Source: Hyphomicrobiales bacterium (GTDB lineage Bacteria > Pseudomonadota > Alphaproteobacteria > Rhizobiales > GCA-2746425). From it: a stretch of DNA of 10,098 bases. The stretch's first letter is position 1. Every line of letters starts with the position of its first letter. Shown piece by piece: positions 1 to 7,085 of this stretch. The stretch covers positions 1 through 10,098 of the forward strand of contig NVXB01000112.1 of assembly GCA_002746425.1 (NCBI GenBank). Reading direction: 5' to 3'. The position numbers were made by a program, and so were the translations under genes. Below the pieces are notes generated by a model, which was not told the DNA's origin, searched no databases, and worked only from the letters and a program-made list of their open reading frames with translations.

Positions 1-39
1 TAATCACCAACCTTGTAACCAGCGCTGCTGCGCTCCAAA

Positions 40-987
40 ATGAAGTCTCCGCCCGTGCAGATTTACCTGCCAATCGCTGAACTACCCGTTAGCATTTTGT
101 TACTGCTTGGTATGGGAGCGGCTGTGGGTTTTATTTCAGGGCTGTTTGGTGTTGGTGGCGGGTTTCTGCTAACGCCTCTACTCATTTTTACGGGCATACC
201 GCCAGCTGTGGCGGTGGCGACTGTTACGTCTCAGACTGTAGCCTCTTCCACTTCGGGAGCACTGGCGTATTGGCGGAAACAGGCGATTGATTTGAAACTG
301 GCCTCTGTCCTTATCGCGGGCGGTGTCACTGGATCGGCGGCGGGTGTGTTTGTCTTCCGATTGTTACGCGATGTTGGCCAACTCGATCTCATTATCTCAC
401 TGTCTTATTTGACTTTTTTGAGCTCAATCGGCTTTTTAATGTTGCGTGAAGCCATTCGGGTGATGATTAAAAACCGTGATGGCAAACGTCCACCTGCCAG
501 AATGCCGGGTCAACACAACTGGATTCTTGGCTTACCGCTTAAGATGAAATTCCGAAAATCCAAGCTTTACGTTAGCATTTTACCCGTCCTGGGGCTGGGT
601 ATACTGATAGGATTTATGGGATCTGTTCTTGGTATTGGTGGCGGGTTCATCATGGTTCCCGCGCTTATTTACCTGCTTCGCGTGCCAACTGCGATGGTTA
701 TTGGCACATCGCTGATGTATATTGTTGTAACCATGTCTGTGGCCACAGTATTGCATGCCACCACAAATCAAACGGTCGATGTCCTTCTAGCGCTATCCCT
801 GATGATTGGTGGTGTTTTTGGCGCACAATTTGGTGCTCAATTTGGGCAAAAACTACGCGGTGAGCATCTGCGCGCCCTACTTGGGCTGCTTGTGCTCGCG
901 GTTGGGCTGCGCTTCGCTATCAATCTTATTCTAAAACCAGATGAGCTGTTTTCTTATTCCGTAATCTCCATGTTGGGAGGTGTGTAA
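40..987 (+). CDS. TSUP family (TauE/SafE-type) anion permease
   Basis: Inner-membrane permease of the TSUP/TauE-SafE family, whose characterised members move sulfite, sulfonates or related organic anions; the substrate here cannot be read from sequence. The protein has 315 residues with the internal duplication typical of the family: the first half carries GVGGGF at residues 37-42 and the second half GIGGGF at 198-203, each opening a hydrophobic helix pair. About eight membrane segments are visible (roughly 18-36, 40-60, 85-107, 117-137, 178-198, 202-222, 225-240, 249-297), split by a basic loop at 144-176. An in-frame stop at 16-18 limits the start; ATG at 40 is the first candidate but has no clear Shine-Dalgarno, and GTG at 55 is possible. 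The stop TAA shares a base with the next ATG, so the two are almost surely co-translated. Family assignment is confident, substrate unknown. Confidence 0.93.
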   Translation: MKSPPVQIYLPIAELPVSILLLLGMGAAVGFISGLFGVGGGFLLTPLLIFTGIPPAVAVATVTSQTVASSTSGALAYWRKQAIDLKLASVLIAGGVTGSAAGVFVFRLLRDVGQLDLIISLSYLTFLSSIGFLMLREAIRVMIKNRDGKRPPARMPGQHNWILGLPLKMKFRKSKLYVSILPVLGLGILIGFMGSVLGIGGGFIMVPALIYLLRVPTAMVIGTSLMYIVVTMSVATVLHATTNQTVDVLLALSLMIGGVFGAQFGAQFGQKLRGEHLRALLGLLVLAVGLRFAINLILKPDELFSYSVISMLGGV

Positions 988-1754
988 TGCGAAGTTTTTT
1001 GGCAATTTTACTAGCAGTTTTGGTCCTCGACACAGCGCGGGCTGAACGAATTATCTCTGCGCTCTCCGCCGAAAAAGTAGAAATAAACTCCAATTTTATC
1101 GGCACTGATATGGTGGTATTCGGCAGTATTGAGCGTGATGCCGCGACGGTATCGCGCGGTGCAGGCTATGATATCGCTATTATTATGAAGGGTCCACCAG
1201 CGCATGTTGTAACACGCAAAAAAGACCGTATTTTTGGTATTTGGATCAATCGCGAGGCGCGCTCATTTCAAAGCATTCCAACTTTTTATGCCCTGCATTC
1301 AAATAAACTTACAGCTGATCTGGCATCACAAAAATTACTGGCAAAAAAACAAATTGGAATGAATAATATATCCTTCTCTCTTATTAATGGTGGCACAGCA
1401 CAGCAACAAAAGGCCGATAAGGAATATATTGAGGCATATCGACGATTGAAGGCCAATGACAATCTGTTTCAAGTCGATAATTCTAGCATTGATTTCTTAA
1501 CCAACCATTTGTTCAAAAGTACGTTTCATATTCCAGCTAAAGTTCCAGTAGGAGAATATACGATTGAATTTTATTTGTTCAATCAGGGGTCCTTATTGGC
1601 CGAAACAAAAAATACTTTTCAGGTTTCTAAAGCCGGATTTGAGCAAATCGTTTATGATTATAGCCGAAATCAAAGCATTGCGTTTGGTGTGGTTGCAGTT
1701 TTACTTGCATTATTCACTGGTTGGTTTGGTGGTGTTATTTTTCGCCGGGACTAA
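987..1754 (+). CDS. TIGR02186 / Alph_Pro_TM exported single-pass membrane protein
   Basis: A 255-residue protein with a signal peptide (residues 1-19, cleavage likely after ARA), a periplasmic body, and one C-terminal membrane helix at about 231-252 ending in the basic tail RRD. It would therefore be anchored in the inner membrane with its bulk in the periplasm. The body has the family pattern SNFIGTDMVVFGSIE at 35-49, then YDIAIIMKGP at 61-70 and RKKDRIFGIW at 77-86, which I recognise from the alphaproteobacterial TIGR02186 (PF09608) family. No biochemical function is established for it. The start is firm: ATG overlaps the permease stop (TAATG) and GGGAGG lies six bases upstream at 975-980. 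Adjacency to a TauE/SafE permease recurs in alphaproteobacteria, so a role as periplasmic partner of the transporter is a fair inference. Confidence 0.9.
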   Translation: MRSFLAILLAVLVLDTARAERIISALSAEKVEINSNFIGTDMVVFGSIERDAATVSRGAGYDIAIIMKGPPAHVVTRKKDRIFGIWINREARSFQSIPTFYALHSNKLTADLASQKLLAKKQIGMNNISFSLINGGTAQQQKADKEYIEAYRRLKANDNLFQVDNSSIDFLTNHLFKSTFHIPAKVPVGEYTIEFYLFNQGSLLAETKNTFQVSKAGFEQIVYDYSRNQSIAFGVVAVLLALFTGWFGGVIFRRD

Positions 1755-1765
1755 ACTCTATTTGT

Positions 1766-1769
1766 GAGG
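1766..1769 (+). promoter_or_regulatory. Ribosome binding site deciding the DUF3429 start
   Basis: GAGG lies nine bases before ATG at 1779. It supports that ATG over the upstream in-frame GTG at 1764, which has no comparable purine tract in front of it. Confidence 0.6.
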
Positions 1770-1778
1770 TTTTACGCC

Positions 1779-2258
1779 ATGACAATCATGTCAAACCACC
1801 CGATAAAGACCAACCCCAATATGCCCAAAGCTGCAAAATGGCTGAGTTATTTGGGCTCTGTTCCTTTTGTTATCTCGTCATTGGCGGTGTTTTTTCTGGC
1901 AAGTGACCCTTTTTTGAGCGGCCTGTTTAGAGCAACTCTTATCGGCTATGGCGCTGTTATATTATCTTTTTTAGGCGGAATTCGTTGGGGAACGGCACTG
2001 TCACGTTCTGATAGTTCGGGTCAAAATTGGGAAATGGTACTGAGTATTTTACCGCCATTCTTTGGCTGGATATGCGTTCTGGTGCCAAATCCAGCTGCGG
2101 CACTGCTGTTACTGTCATGTTGTTATGCCTGGCAAGTATTCATCGATATGCGTGCAACACGCAGGGCTGAACTGCCCATATGGTTTGGCCATATGCGTAT
2201 ACAGCTCACAATCCTTGCCATTACGTGTCTGCTGTTTGGCGCTATCAGCTTGCTCTAG
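1779..2258 (+). CDS. DUF3429 family integral membrane protein
   Basis: A 159-residue membrane protein of unknown function. It shows the DUF3429 signature: a YGAVILSFLGGIRWG stretch at about 57-71, then ILPPFFGWI in the next helix, and a C-terminal LPIWFGHMRIQLT segment before the last helix. About five hydrophobic segments are visible. A GTG at 1764 would give five more residues, but ATG at 1779 is preferred because GAGG at 1766-1769 sits nine bases upstream and would lie inside the coding region if GTG were used; ATG at 1788 is a further alternative. The gene begins 24 nt after the TIGR02186 stop on the same strand and is probably in the same transcript. Its last 14 bases overlap the end of the convergent pdeM. 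No role can be assigned. Confidence 0.85.
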   Translation: MTIMSNHPIKTNPNMPKAAKWLSYLGSVPFVISSLAVFFLASDPFLSGLFRATLIGYGAVILSFLGGIRWGTALSRSDSSGQNWEMVLSILPPFFGWICVLVPNPAAALLLLSCCYAWQVFIDMRATRRAELPIWFGHMRIQLTILAITCLLFGAISLL

Positions 2259-2985
2259 CGCGTTTTACATCGGGAATAATATCAACGAACGCCAAAGCAT
2301 GTACCTGTTCATCTCCCAGTGTGTAGGCCAGCGTATTTTTGGTATTTCTTAGTAATTCTGCATAAGCACTATCACGAATATTCAATCCGCCGGTTAGCGT
2401 GCCAAATGCGGGCAATATCATTCTATCGGAGTCTCCGACAAAACAGGGACGCCGAATTGAACGTGATCGGCTACGTATTTTGGCGCACGGGTGCAAATGC
2501 CCGGCAATTTCTCCCAAGGCACCAATTTGCGGCTCATGACGGAAAACCAGATTGCCAATGGTCATTTCTTCGCAAGGGTGCCCGCCCAAATCTTTTGGCG
2601 GTATTGGGTCATGATTGCCCGACACCCAAATCCACTCTCGACCATCTTGCAGCTTGGCTAAAGTATTTCGCTCCTGGGCCCCAAGACGCATAGCCGCTTC
2701 ACGGTCATGGAAACTATCTCCAAGGGCAATGATGCGGCGCGGTGATAACTCGGCAATAACACTTTCAAGACGCGCCAATGTCGCTCGGCTGTCATAGGGC
2801 GGTAGGAACTGGCCTCGGCGGGCAAAACTGGAGCCTTTTTCCAAATGCAGATCAGCCACAACCAAGGTCGCCTCTTGCGACCACCACAAGACACCCGCAC
2901 GATGTGCGATGAGGTTCTCACCATTGAGCGTAAAAGCAATACTGCCGGGGCATTGAGGCTGCGCGCTCATCTCTGCATGGCTCAT
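2245..2985 (-). CDS. pdeM: Ligase-associated DNA damage response endonuclease PdeM
   Basis: A calcineurin-like metallophosphoesterase of 246 residues. The binuclear metal-site motifs appear in order: DLHLEK with D45 and H47, GDSFHD with D90, GNHD at 123-126, H150 in FRHEP, and GHLHP at 162-166 with H163 and H165. This order and length match PdeM. The Pseudomonas putida homologue (MPE) is a manganese-dependent DNA endonuclease encoded with a Lhr-Core helicase, an exonuclease and an ATP-dependent ligase. Here pdeM follows the helicase by 16 nt, so the pair is very likely one transcript. The start is slightly uncertain: ATG at 2985 has only a weak GGGA upstream, and a second in-frame ATG lies five codons later (2970). 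The 3' end overlaps the convergent DUF3429 gene by 14 nt. All key metal ligands seem present, so it is probably active. Confidence 0.93.
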   Translation of the reverse strand: MSHAEMSAQPQCPGSIAFTLNGENLIAHRAGVLWWSQEATLVVADLHLEKGSSFARRGQFLPPYDSRATLARLESVIAELSPRRIIALGDSFHDREAAMRLGAQERNTLAKLQDGREWIWVSGNHDPIPPKDLGGHPCEEMTIGNLVFRHEPQIGALGEIAGHLHPCAKIRSRSRSIRRPCFVGDSDRMILPAFGTLTGGLNIRDSAYAELLRNTKNTLAYTLGDEQVHALAFVDIIPDVKRARAS

Positions 2986-3001
2986 CGTTCAAATATCCCG
3001 C

Positions 3002-5599
3002 TCACAACCGCATTGCCTCTTCAATCATGGTGTCGGCGTTTTGCGCAGCACCCGACATTTCCGCCCAAATGGCATCCTCTGCACTGCCAAAAACCGGCTC
3101 CTTGCCAATTTGCAACATGATAGGAACCGCCAGCGGCGATATTTGCGCCAGCGGCATGTGGCGAATGTGATTCTTGATCCGGGCCAGCATATCGCCAAGG
3201 CGGCGAATATCCAAAAGACCGGTGGAGGCATCCGCCCACGCGGCTTTAAGCAACACATGATCCGGCTCATGCTCGCTCAGCACGTCATAGATTAAATCTG
3301 ACGAGACTGTGACTTGGCGGCCCGATTTTTTCTTGCCGGGATGACGTTTTTCAATCAGCCCTGAAATCAACGCGCAAGCCCTAAATGAGCGCTTCATCAA
3401 AAAGCTCTCACGCAGCCATGCTTCAAGATCATCACCCAGCATATCTTCGTCAAACAATTCATCAAGGCTCAACTCACCGCGTTTGATCATCGCCGACATA
3501 TCGCGCAGGCACCACACGCCCAGCGAATAGTCCGTGGCCACAAAACCCAGCGGTTGCGCCTTCATGCGCTCCAGACGCCGCGTGAGCAGCATACCAAGGG
3601 TTTGATGCGCCAACCTGCCCTCAAAGGGGTAGGCGATGAGGTAGTGCTTGTCAGCGCTCGGAAAGGTTTCAATCAACAACTCATCACGGCTGGGCAACAC
3701 CGATTTTACCTTTTGAATCTGCAGCCACTCCTCGACCTGATCCGGAAGCTCCTTCCAGCGCGCGGGCTTGGAAAGCAAACGGCGCACGCCATCGGCCAAA
3801 AAGGTGGAGAGTGGAAACTTGCCACCAGCAAAACTTGGCACCTTTGGGGATTCCGCAGAGCTTTTGCTCACCAAAGCCTCATTCTCACGAATACCCTCAA
3901 ACCGCACAACCTGTCCTGCAAACAAGAACGTATCGCCAGTTTCCAGCGTTTCCAGAAAATGCTCTTCTACCTTGCCCAACACCCGACCACCGCGCAGCGG
4001 CATGATACCGCTGCCGCTTTTGCCTTTTCGCCGGCTTGTCAAGCGCACCAGCAGCATAGGGTTTTCAATGATCGTGCCGATATTAATGCGGTATTGCTGG
4101 GCAACACGAGGATTGCTGATGCGCCACGTGCCATCTGGAGTTTTGCGGATTTTGGCATATTGCTCGTAGCTGCGCAGCGCATAGCCACCGGTAGCGACAA
4201 ACCGCATGATTTGGTCAAAAACATCACGCGTTAGCGCGGCATAGGGCGCGGCGGAAGTAACTTCCTCATAAAGCTGATCCGCGCTCACCGGCCCGGCCAC
4301 CACCATGCCCAGCACATGCTGGCACAGCACATCCAGCGCGCCATCATGCAGACGCGGCGTATCCTGCGCGCCAATATAATTGGCATCCAGCGCCGCCTTG
4401 CACTCCAAAACCTCAAACCGGTTGGCAGGCACCAATATGCCTTTTGAGGGTACATCCATTCGGTGATTGGAGCGGCCAATGCGCTGGGCCAGACGGCTGG
4501 CACCTTTGGGCGCACCAACATGGATGACCAGATCGACATCACCCCAATCAATGCCCAGATCAAGCGTGGAAGTGGCAACAATGGCGCGTAAGCTGCCGGT
4601 ACCCATGGCAGCTTCCACCTTGCGCCGCCGCGCCACATCCAACGAGCCATGATGCATGGCAATTGGCAGGGAATCTTCATTGGCGCGCCATAATTCCTGA
4701 AACAGCAATTCGGCTTGAAAGCGGGTATTGACGAACAGCAATGTGGTTTTGTGCGCTTTGATATGCGCGTAAATATCATCAATGGCGTAAAGCGCCGTGT
4801 GGCCCGCCCATGGCAGACGCTGCTCGCTTTCCAAAATGGAGATATCCGGCTTGGCGCCGCCCTTGATCTCAATCAGGCCAGCCTCACTGACGACACCGCC
4901 GATCTGACGCTGTTGCGGCATCAACCAGGCTTGTAAATCTTCCGGGTTGGCGACGGTTGCCGACAGGCCAATGCTTATCAGCTCAGGAGCTAGGCGCACC
5001 AGCCGCGCAAGCCCCAGTGACAACATATCGCCGCGCTTGGAGACAACAAGCGAATGCAGTTCATCAAAAATCACGGTTTTCAAATGTTTGAAAAAGCGGT
5101 TCGCCGTTTTATCGGCCAGCAGCAGCGCCAATTGCTCTGACGTGGTGAGCAAAATATCGGGCGGGCGCAATTTCTGCCGCTGCCGCTTGTGCACCGGCGT
5201 ATCGCCCGTTCGCGTTTCAACCGTAACAGGCAAGCCCATTTCAGCTATCGGCGCGCCAAGGTTGCGCTCAATATCTACCGCCAATGCTTTGAGCGGGGAA
5301 ATATACAGGATGTGTGGGCCAAAAAACGCCATGCCCGGCTTGCGGCGAAACCCATCCTCGTAGTGCAAATCGATGAGCGATGGCAAGAACCCGGCAAGGG
5401 TTTTACCCGCACCAGTGGGGGCAATCAGCAAGGTTGACTGGCCCGCCTGCACCTTTTGCAACAGCTGCATTTGATGTGGCCGTGGTTGCCACCCTTTTGC
5501 AGTAAACCAGTTTGCAACAATGTCCGGCAACAGATTTCTGTCTGGAGTTGCCTCTGAATTTGCTTCTGGGGTGATTTCTGTATCCAAGGGACGGCGCAT
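3002..5599 (-). CDS. Ligase-associated DEXH-box helicase (Lhr-Core type)
   Basis: An 865-residue superfamily 2 helicase of the bacterial Lhr-Core group (TIGR04121 type), an ATP-dependent 3'-to-5' DNA translocase and helicase used in DNA damage response. Motifs in order: PRPHQ near 39-43, Walker A PTGAGKT at 61-67, SPLKAL at 101-106, TTSEQL at 152-157, DELH at 179-182, SAT at 213-215, FVNTR at 289-293, STLDLGIDWGD at 344-354 and QRIGRSNHR at 372-380. A winged-helix region and the DEAD/H-associated C-terminal domain follow to the end. It lacks the long C-terminal extension of full-length E. coli Lhr, as expected for Lhr-Core. ATG at 5599 is the only canonical start before Walker A after the upstream stop; AGGA touches it directly, too close to be a good Shine-Dalgarno. 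All catalytic motifs are intact. pdeM follows 16 nt downstream; the partner ligase and exonuclease are not in the window. Confidence 0.95.
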   Translation of the reverse strand: MRRPLDTEITPEANSEATPDRNLLPDIVANWFTAKGWQPRPHQMQLLQKVQAGQSTLLIAPTGAGKTLAGFLPSLIDLHYEDGFRRKPGMAFFGPHILYISPLKALAVDIERNLGAPIAEMGLPVTVETRTGDTPVHKRQRQKLRPPDILLTTSEQLALLLADKTANRFFKHLKTVIFDELHSLVVSKRGDMLSLGLARLVRLAPELISIGLSATVANPEDLQAWLMPQQRQIGGVVSEAGLIEIKGGAKPDISILESEQRLPWAGHTALYAIDDIYAHIKAHKTTLLFVNTRFQAELLFQELWRANEDSLPIAMHHGSLDVARRRKVEAAMGTGSLRAIVATSTLDLGIDWGDVDLVIHVGAPKGASRLAQRIGRSNHRMDVPSKGILVPANRFEVLECKAALDANYIGAQDTPRLHDGALDVLCQHVLGMVVAGPVSADQLYEEVTSAAPYAALTRDVFDQIMRFVATGGYALRSYEQYAKIRKTPDGTWRISNPRVAQQYRINIGTIIENPMLLVRLTSRRKGKSGSGIMPLRGGRVLGKVEEHFLETLETGDTFLFAGQVVRFEGIRENEALVSKSSAESPKVPSFAGGKFPLSTFLADGVRRLLSKPARWKELPDQVEEWLQIQKVKSVLPSRDELLIETFPSADKHYLIAYPFEGRLAHQTLGMLLTRRLERMKAQPLGFVATDYSLGVWCLRDMSAMIKRGELSLDELFDEDMLGDDLEAWLRESFLMKRSFRACALISGLIEKRHPGKKKSGRQVTVSSDLIYDVLSEHEPDHVLLKAAWADASTGLLDIRRLGDMLARIKNHIRHMPLAQISPLAVPIMLQIGKEPVFGSAEDAIWAEMSGAAQNADTMIEEAMRL

Positions 5600-5632
5600 T
5601 CCTGCTAATCGGGCCTGCTGACCGGAAATGCC

Positions 5633-5638
5633 AGTATA
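5633..5638 (-). promoter_or_regulatory. Possible -10 element for the helicase-pdeM transcript
   Basis: On the minus strand TATACT lies about 34 bases before the helicase ATG, after the ppk2 terminator, which is where a separate promoter would be needed. No good -35 hexamer is seen 16-18 bases upstream, so this is tentative. A small palindrome (CAATTT-AA-AAATTG, 5644-5657) overlaps the spacer and could be an operator. Confidence 0.3.
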
Positions 5639-5670
5639 GAAATCAATTTAAAAATTGCGAGCGCTAAAGA

Positions 5671-5689
5671 CCCCGGCTTATTGCCGGGG
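5671..5689 (-). terminator. Rho-independent-type terminator after ppk2
   Basis: A perfect 7-bp GC-rich stem (CCCCGGC / GCCGGGG) with a five-base loop begins 23 bases past the ppk2 stop. Read on the minus strand it is followed by TCTTT, a short U-rich tail; no T-run follows on the plus strand. It should end ppk2 transcription before the helicase gene, although the weak tail may allow some read-through. Confidence 0.7.
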
Positions 5690-5712
5690 AAATTATCGTA
5701 AGGGGCCGAAAA

Positions 5713-6663
5713 TTACTTCGCTTTTTTGCGCTGCTTTGGGTGCATGGTCGTGCCCAAAATATGCTCACTACGGCCAATCACATCGGAACTGGAGCCAACA
5801 ATCAGCGGATCCGGCCCTTTGACGACGCTATTATCCTTGTCTGGATAGGGCAGCGATGAGAGGAAATGGCGCATGCAATTAAGCCGGGCACGTTTTTTGT
5901 CGTTGGACTTGATGATCGTCCACGGCGCATCGGCGGTATCGGTGTAGAAGAACATCGCTTCCTTGGCTTCCGTGTAATCATCCCATTTGTTCAACGATAA
6001 CCGGTCAATTGGCGACAGTTTCCACTTTTTCAGGGGCTGATTTTCGCGAGAATTAAATCGGCGCTTTTGCTCTTCCTGACTGACAGAAAACCAGTATTTA
6101 AACAAATGCGCACCGCTACGCGAAATCATCCGCTCCAGTTCTGGCGTTTGGCGCATAAATTCCAGATATTCATTGGGCGTGCAAAAGCCCATGACCCGCT
6201 CGACACCGGCGCGGTTGTACCACGAGCGATCAAACAGCACGAACTCACCCGCAGCGGGTAGATGTTGAATATAGCGTTGGAAAAACCACTGCGAGCGCTC
6301 GCGGTCGGTGGGTTTATCCAAAGCCACAACACGCGCGCCGCGTGGGTTGAGATGTTCCATAAAGCGCTTGATCGTGCCGCCCTTACCGGCAGCATCACGG
6401 CCTTCAAACAAGATGACGATTTTCTGGCCAGTGGAACGCACCCAGTCCTGAACTTTGAGCAACTCTACCTGTAACTCAGCCTTTTGGCGTTCATAGGATT
6501 TGCGTTGTAATTTCTTTTTGTAGGGGTATTTCCCGGTTTCAAATACCCGGCGAATAGCATCGGGATCGCGGCGCAATTCCGCCAGCTGATGCAACCGATC
6601 CTGCCTGTTTGTAATGTCGTCATTTTCCACTCTTGTCTTGCTGCTTCCTGCATCCAGCATCAT
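5713..6663 (-). CDS. ppk2: Polyphosphate kinase 2 (PPK2 family)
   Basis: A 316-residue cytosolic kinase that transfers phosphate between polyphosphate and nucleotides. The family motifs are complete: Walker A in EGRDAAGKGG at 87-96, Walker B/DRS motif FDRSWYNRAGVERVMGF at 144-160, and the lid region KYWFSVSQEEQKRRF at 189-203. Length and the single kinase domain match one-domain PPK2 enzymes (PA0141-like, TIGR03707), which mostly make GTP or ATP from diphosphates; substrate preference is not readable here. Two ATGs are adjacent. GGAG at 6668-6671 is four bases from the first (6663) and seven from the second (6660), so the second may be the real start, shortening the protein by one residue. 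An FNR/FixK-like box about 58 bases upstream suggests control by oxygen. A hairpin terminator follows the stop. Confidence 0.95.
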   Translation of the reverse strand: MMLDAGSSKTRVENDDITNRQDRLHQLAELRRDPDAIRRVFETGKYPYKKKLQRKSYERQKAELQVELLKVQDWVRSTGQKIVILFEGRDAAGKGGTIKRFMEHLNPRGARVVALDKPTDRERSQWFFQRYIQHLPAAGEFVLFDRSWYNRAGVERVMGFCTPNEYLEFMRQTPELERMISRSGAHLFKYWFSVSQEEQKRRFNSRENQPLKKWKLSPIDRLSLNKWDDYTEAKEAMFFYTDTADAPWTIIKSNDKKRARLNCMRHFLSSLPYPDKDNSVVKGPDPLIVGSSSDVIGRSEHILGTTMHPKQRKKAK

Positions 6664-6667
6664 TATT

Positions 6668-6671
6668 CTCC
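6668..6671 (-). promoter_or_regulatory. Ribosome binding site of ppk2
   Basis: GGAG on the minus strand is placed seven bases before the second of two tandem ATGs (6660) and only four before the first (6663). The spacing favours the second ATG. Confidence 0.55.
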
Positions 6672-6692
6672 ATCTCTTTTTCTCTTAGCTGG

Positions 6693-6698
6693 AGTGTG
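6693..6698 (-). promoter_or_regulatory. Possible -10 element of ppk2
   Basis: CACACT on the minus strand starts exactly 22 bases after the FNR/FixK-like box, the spacing expected when the activator is centred near -41.5. The hexamer is a poor match to TATAAT, which is common at activated promoters. This is inferred from position rather than from a strong consensus. Confidence 0.35.
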
Positions 6699-6720
6699 CC
6701 CCATGCCGGTTAATTGACCC

Positions 6721-6734
6721 TTGACTCAGATCAA
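6721..6734 (-). promoter_or_regulatory. FNR/FixK-type binding site upstream of ppk2
   Basis: TTGACTCAGATCAA fits the FNR/FixK/ANR operator (TTGAT-N4-ATCAA) with one mismatch and keeps the TTGA-N6-TCAA core intact. It lies about 58 bases upstream of the ppk2 start and 22 bases from a possible -10, as at class II activated promoters. Known FNR/FixK proteins activate genes under low oxygen. Because the site is palindromic it could also act to the right, but the next gene that way starts over 350 bases off. Confidence 0.6.
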
Positions 6735-7040
6735 TCAAACAGCCGGTTACCCGGTAAAATAAAATGCTGGTTAATGTGGACTGAATCTGCGCTGAAGCAT
6801 AAGGATTCTAGGCGTCGGGACATTGAGCGTAACCGCCGCGATCACTCCATTCACGACAAATTGTCACACCTTTTGATACTAGATGGCAGAAATACCTAAA
6901 CAACTATTTGTTGTGTTTCGAAAACCATGTTAAATCTTGGTCAATTATATTTTGACACAACGCTGTATTTTTTAACCTACTGATTTTATTAATTTTTTGC
7001 CTAATGAGTCGTATTTGTATTTTTACCATGCGTATTTATC
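6735..7040. other. Gene-free region, AT-rich in its right half
   Basis: I find no credible gene here. The 61-codon open frame at 6714-6899 starts from a TTG, has no ribosome site and no recognisable protein character. From about 6890 the sequence turns strongly AT-rich, with four copies of GTATTT (6965, 7011, 7017, 7032), a small hairpin CAAC-TATTT-GTTG at 6901-6913 and a TTGACA at 6952-6957 that could be a -35 but has only TAACCT 15 bases on. It probably holds the promoter of the autotransporter gene. Confidence 0.5.
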
Positions 7041-7078
7041 TATAATGATATTATACAATTAAAATTGTGATCTATCAC
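7041..7078 (+). repeat. Three end-to-end inverted repeats; includes a TATAAT
   Basis: Three perfect short palindromes follow one another: TATAAT-GAT-ATTATA (7041-7055), CAATT-AA-AATTG (7056-7067) and GTGAT-CT-ATCAC (7067-7078, sharing one base with the second). The first contains a perfect -10 hexamer, but no good -35 sits 16-18 bases upstream (TTGTAT at 7015-7020 is 20 bases away). They lie directly in front of the autotransporter reading frame and may be operators. Confidence 0.5.
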
Positions 7079-7085
7079 TGGTTTA

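Noticed and set aside
2446..2475. Arg/Ser-rich stretch in PdeM (residues 171-180)
   Set aside because: The PdeM family commonly has a basic, variable stretch after the GHLHP motif, so this is ordinary.
3554..4234. 226-codon open frame on the plus strand inside the helicase gene
   Set aside because: It lies wholly antisense to a helicase with all its motifs, shows no family resemblance and has no ribosome site; it is a by-product of the helicase codon usage.
6620..6673. 17-codon overlapping open frame starting 10 bases before ppk2 as a leader peptide
   Set aside because: Its ATG overlaps the ppk2 Shine-Dalgarno, it has no ribosome site of its own and no attenuator-like structure follows.
6705..6749. 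8-bp direct repeats GCCGGTTA on both sides of the FNR/FixK-like box
   Set aside because: Too short and isolated to support an insertion or a second operator pair; probably chance.
6714..6899. 61-codon open frame in the ppk2-autotransporter intergenic region
   Set aside because: It starts from TTG, has no Shine-Dalgarno, overlaps the FNR/FixK-like box and encodes a low-complexity charged peptide without recognisable features.
7067..7078. CRP binding site (TGTGAT ... ATCAC) or tetO-like half site (TCTATCACTG)
   Set aside because: The half-sites are two bases too close for CRP, and only one half of a tet-type operator is present; reported only as a palindrome.
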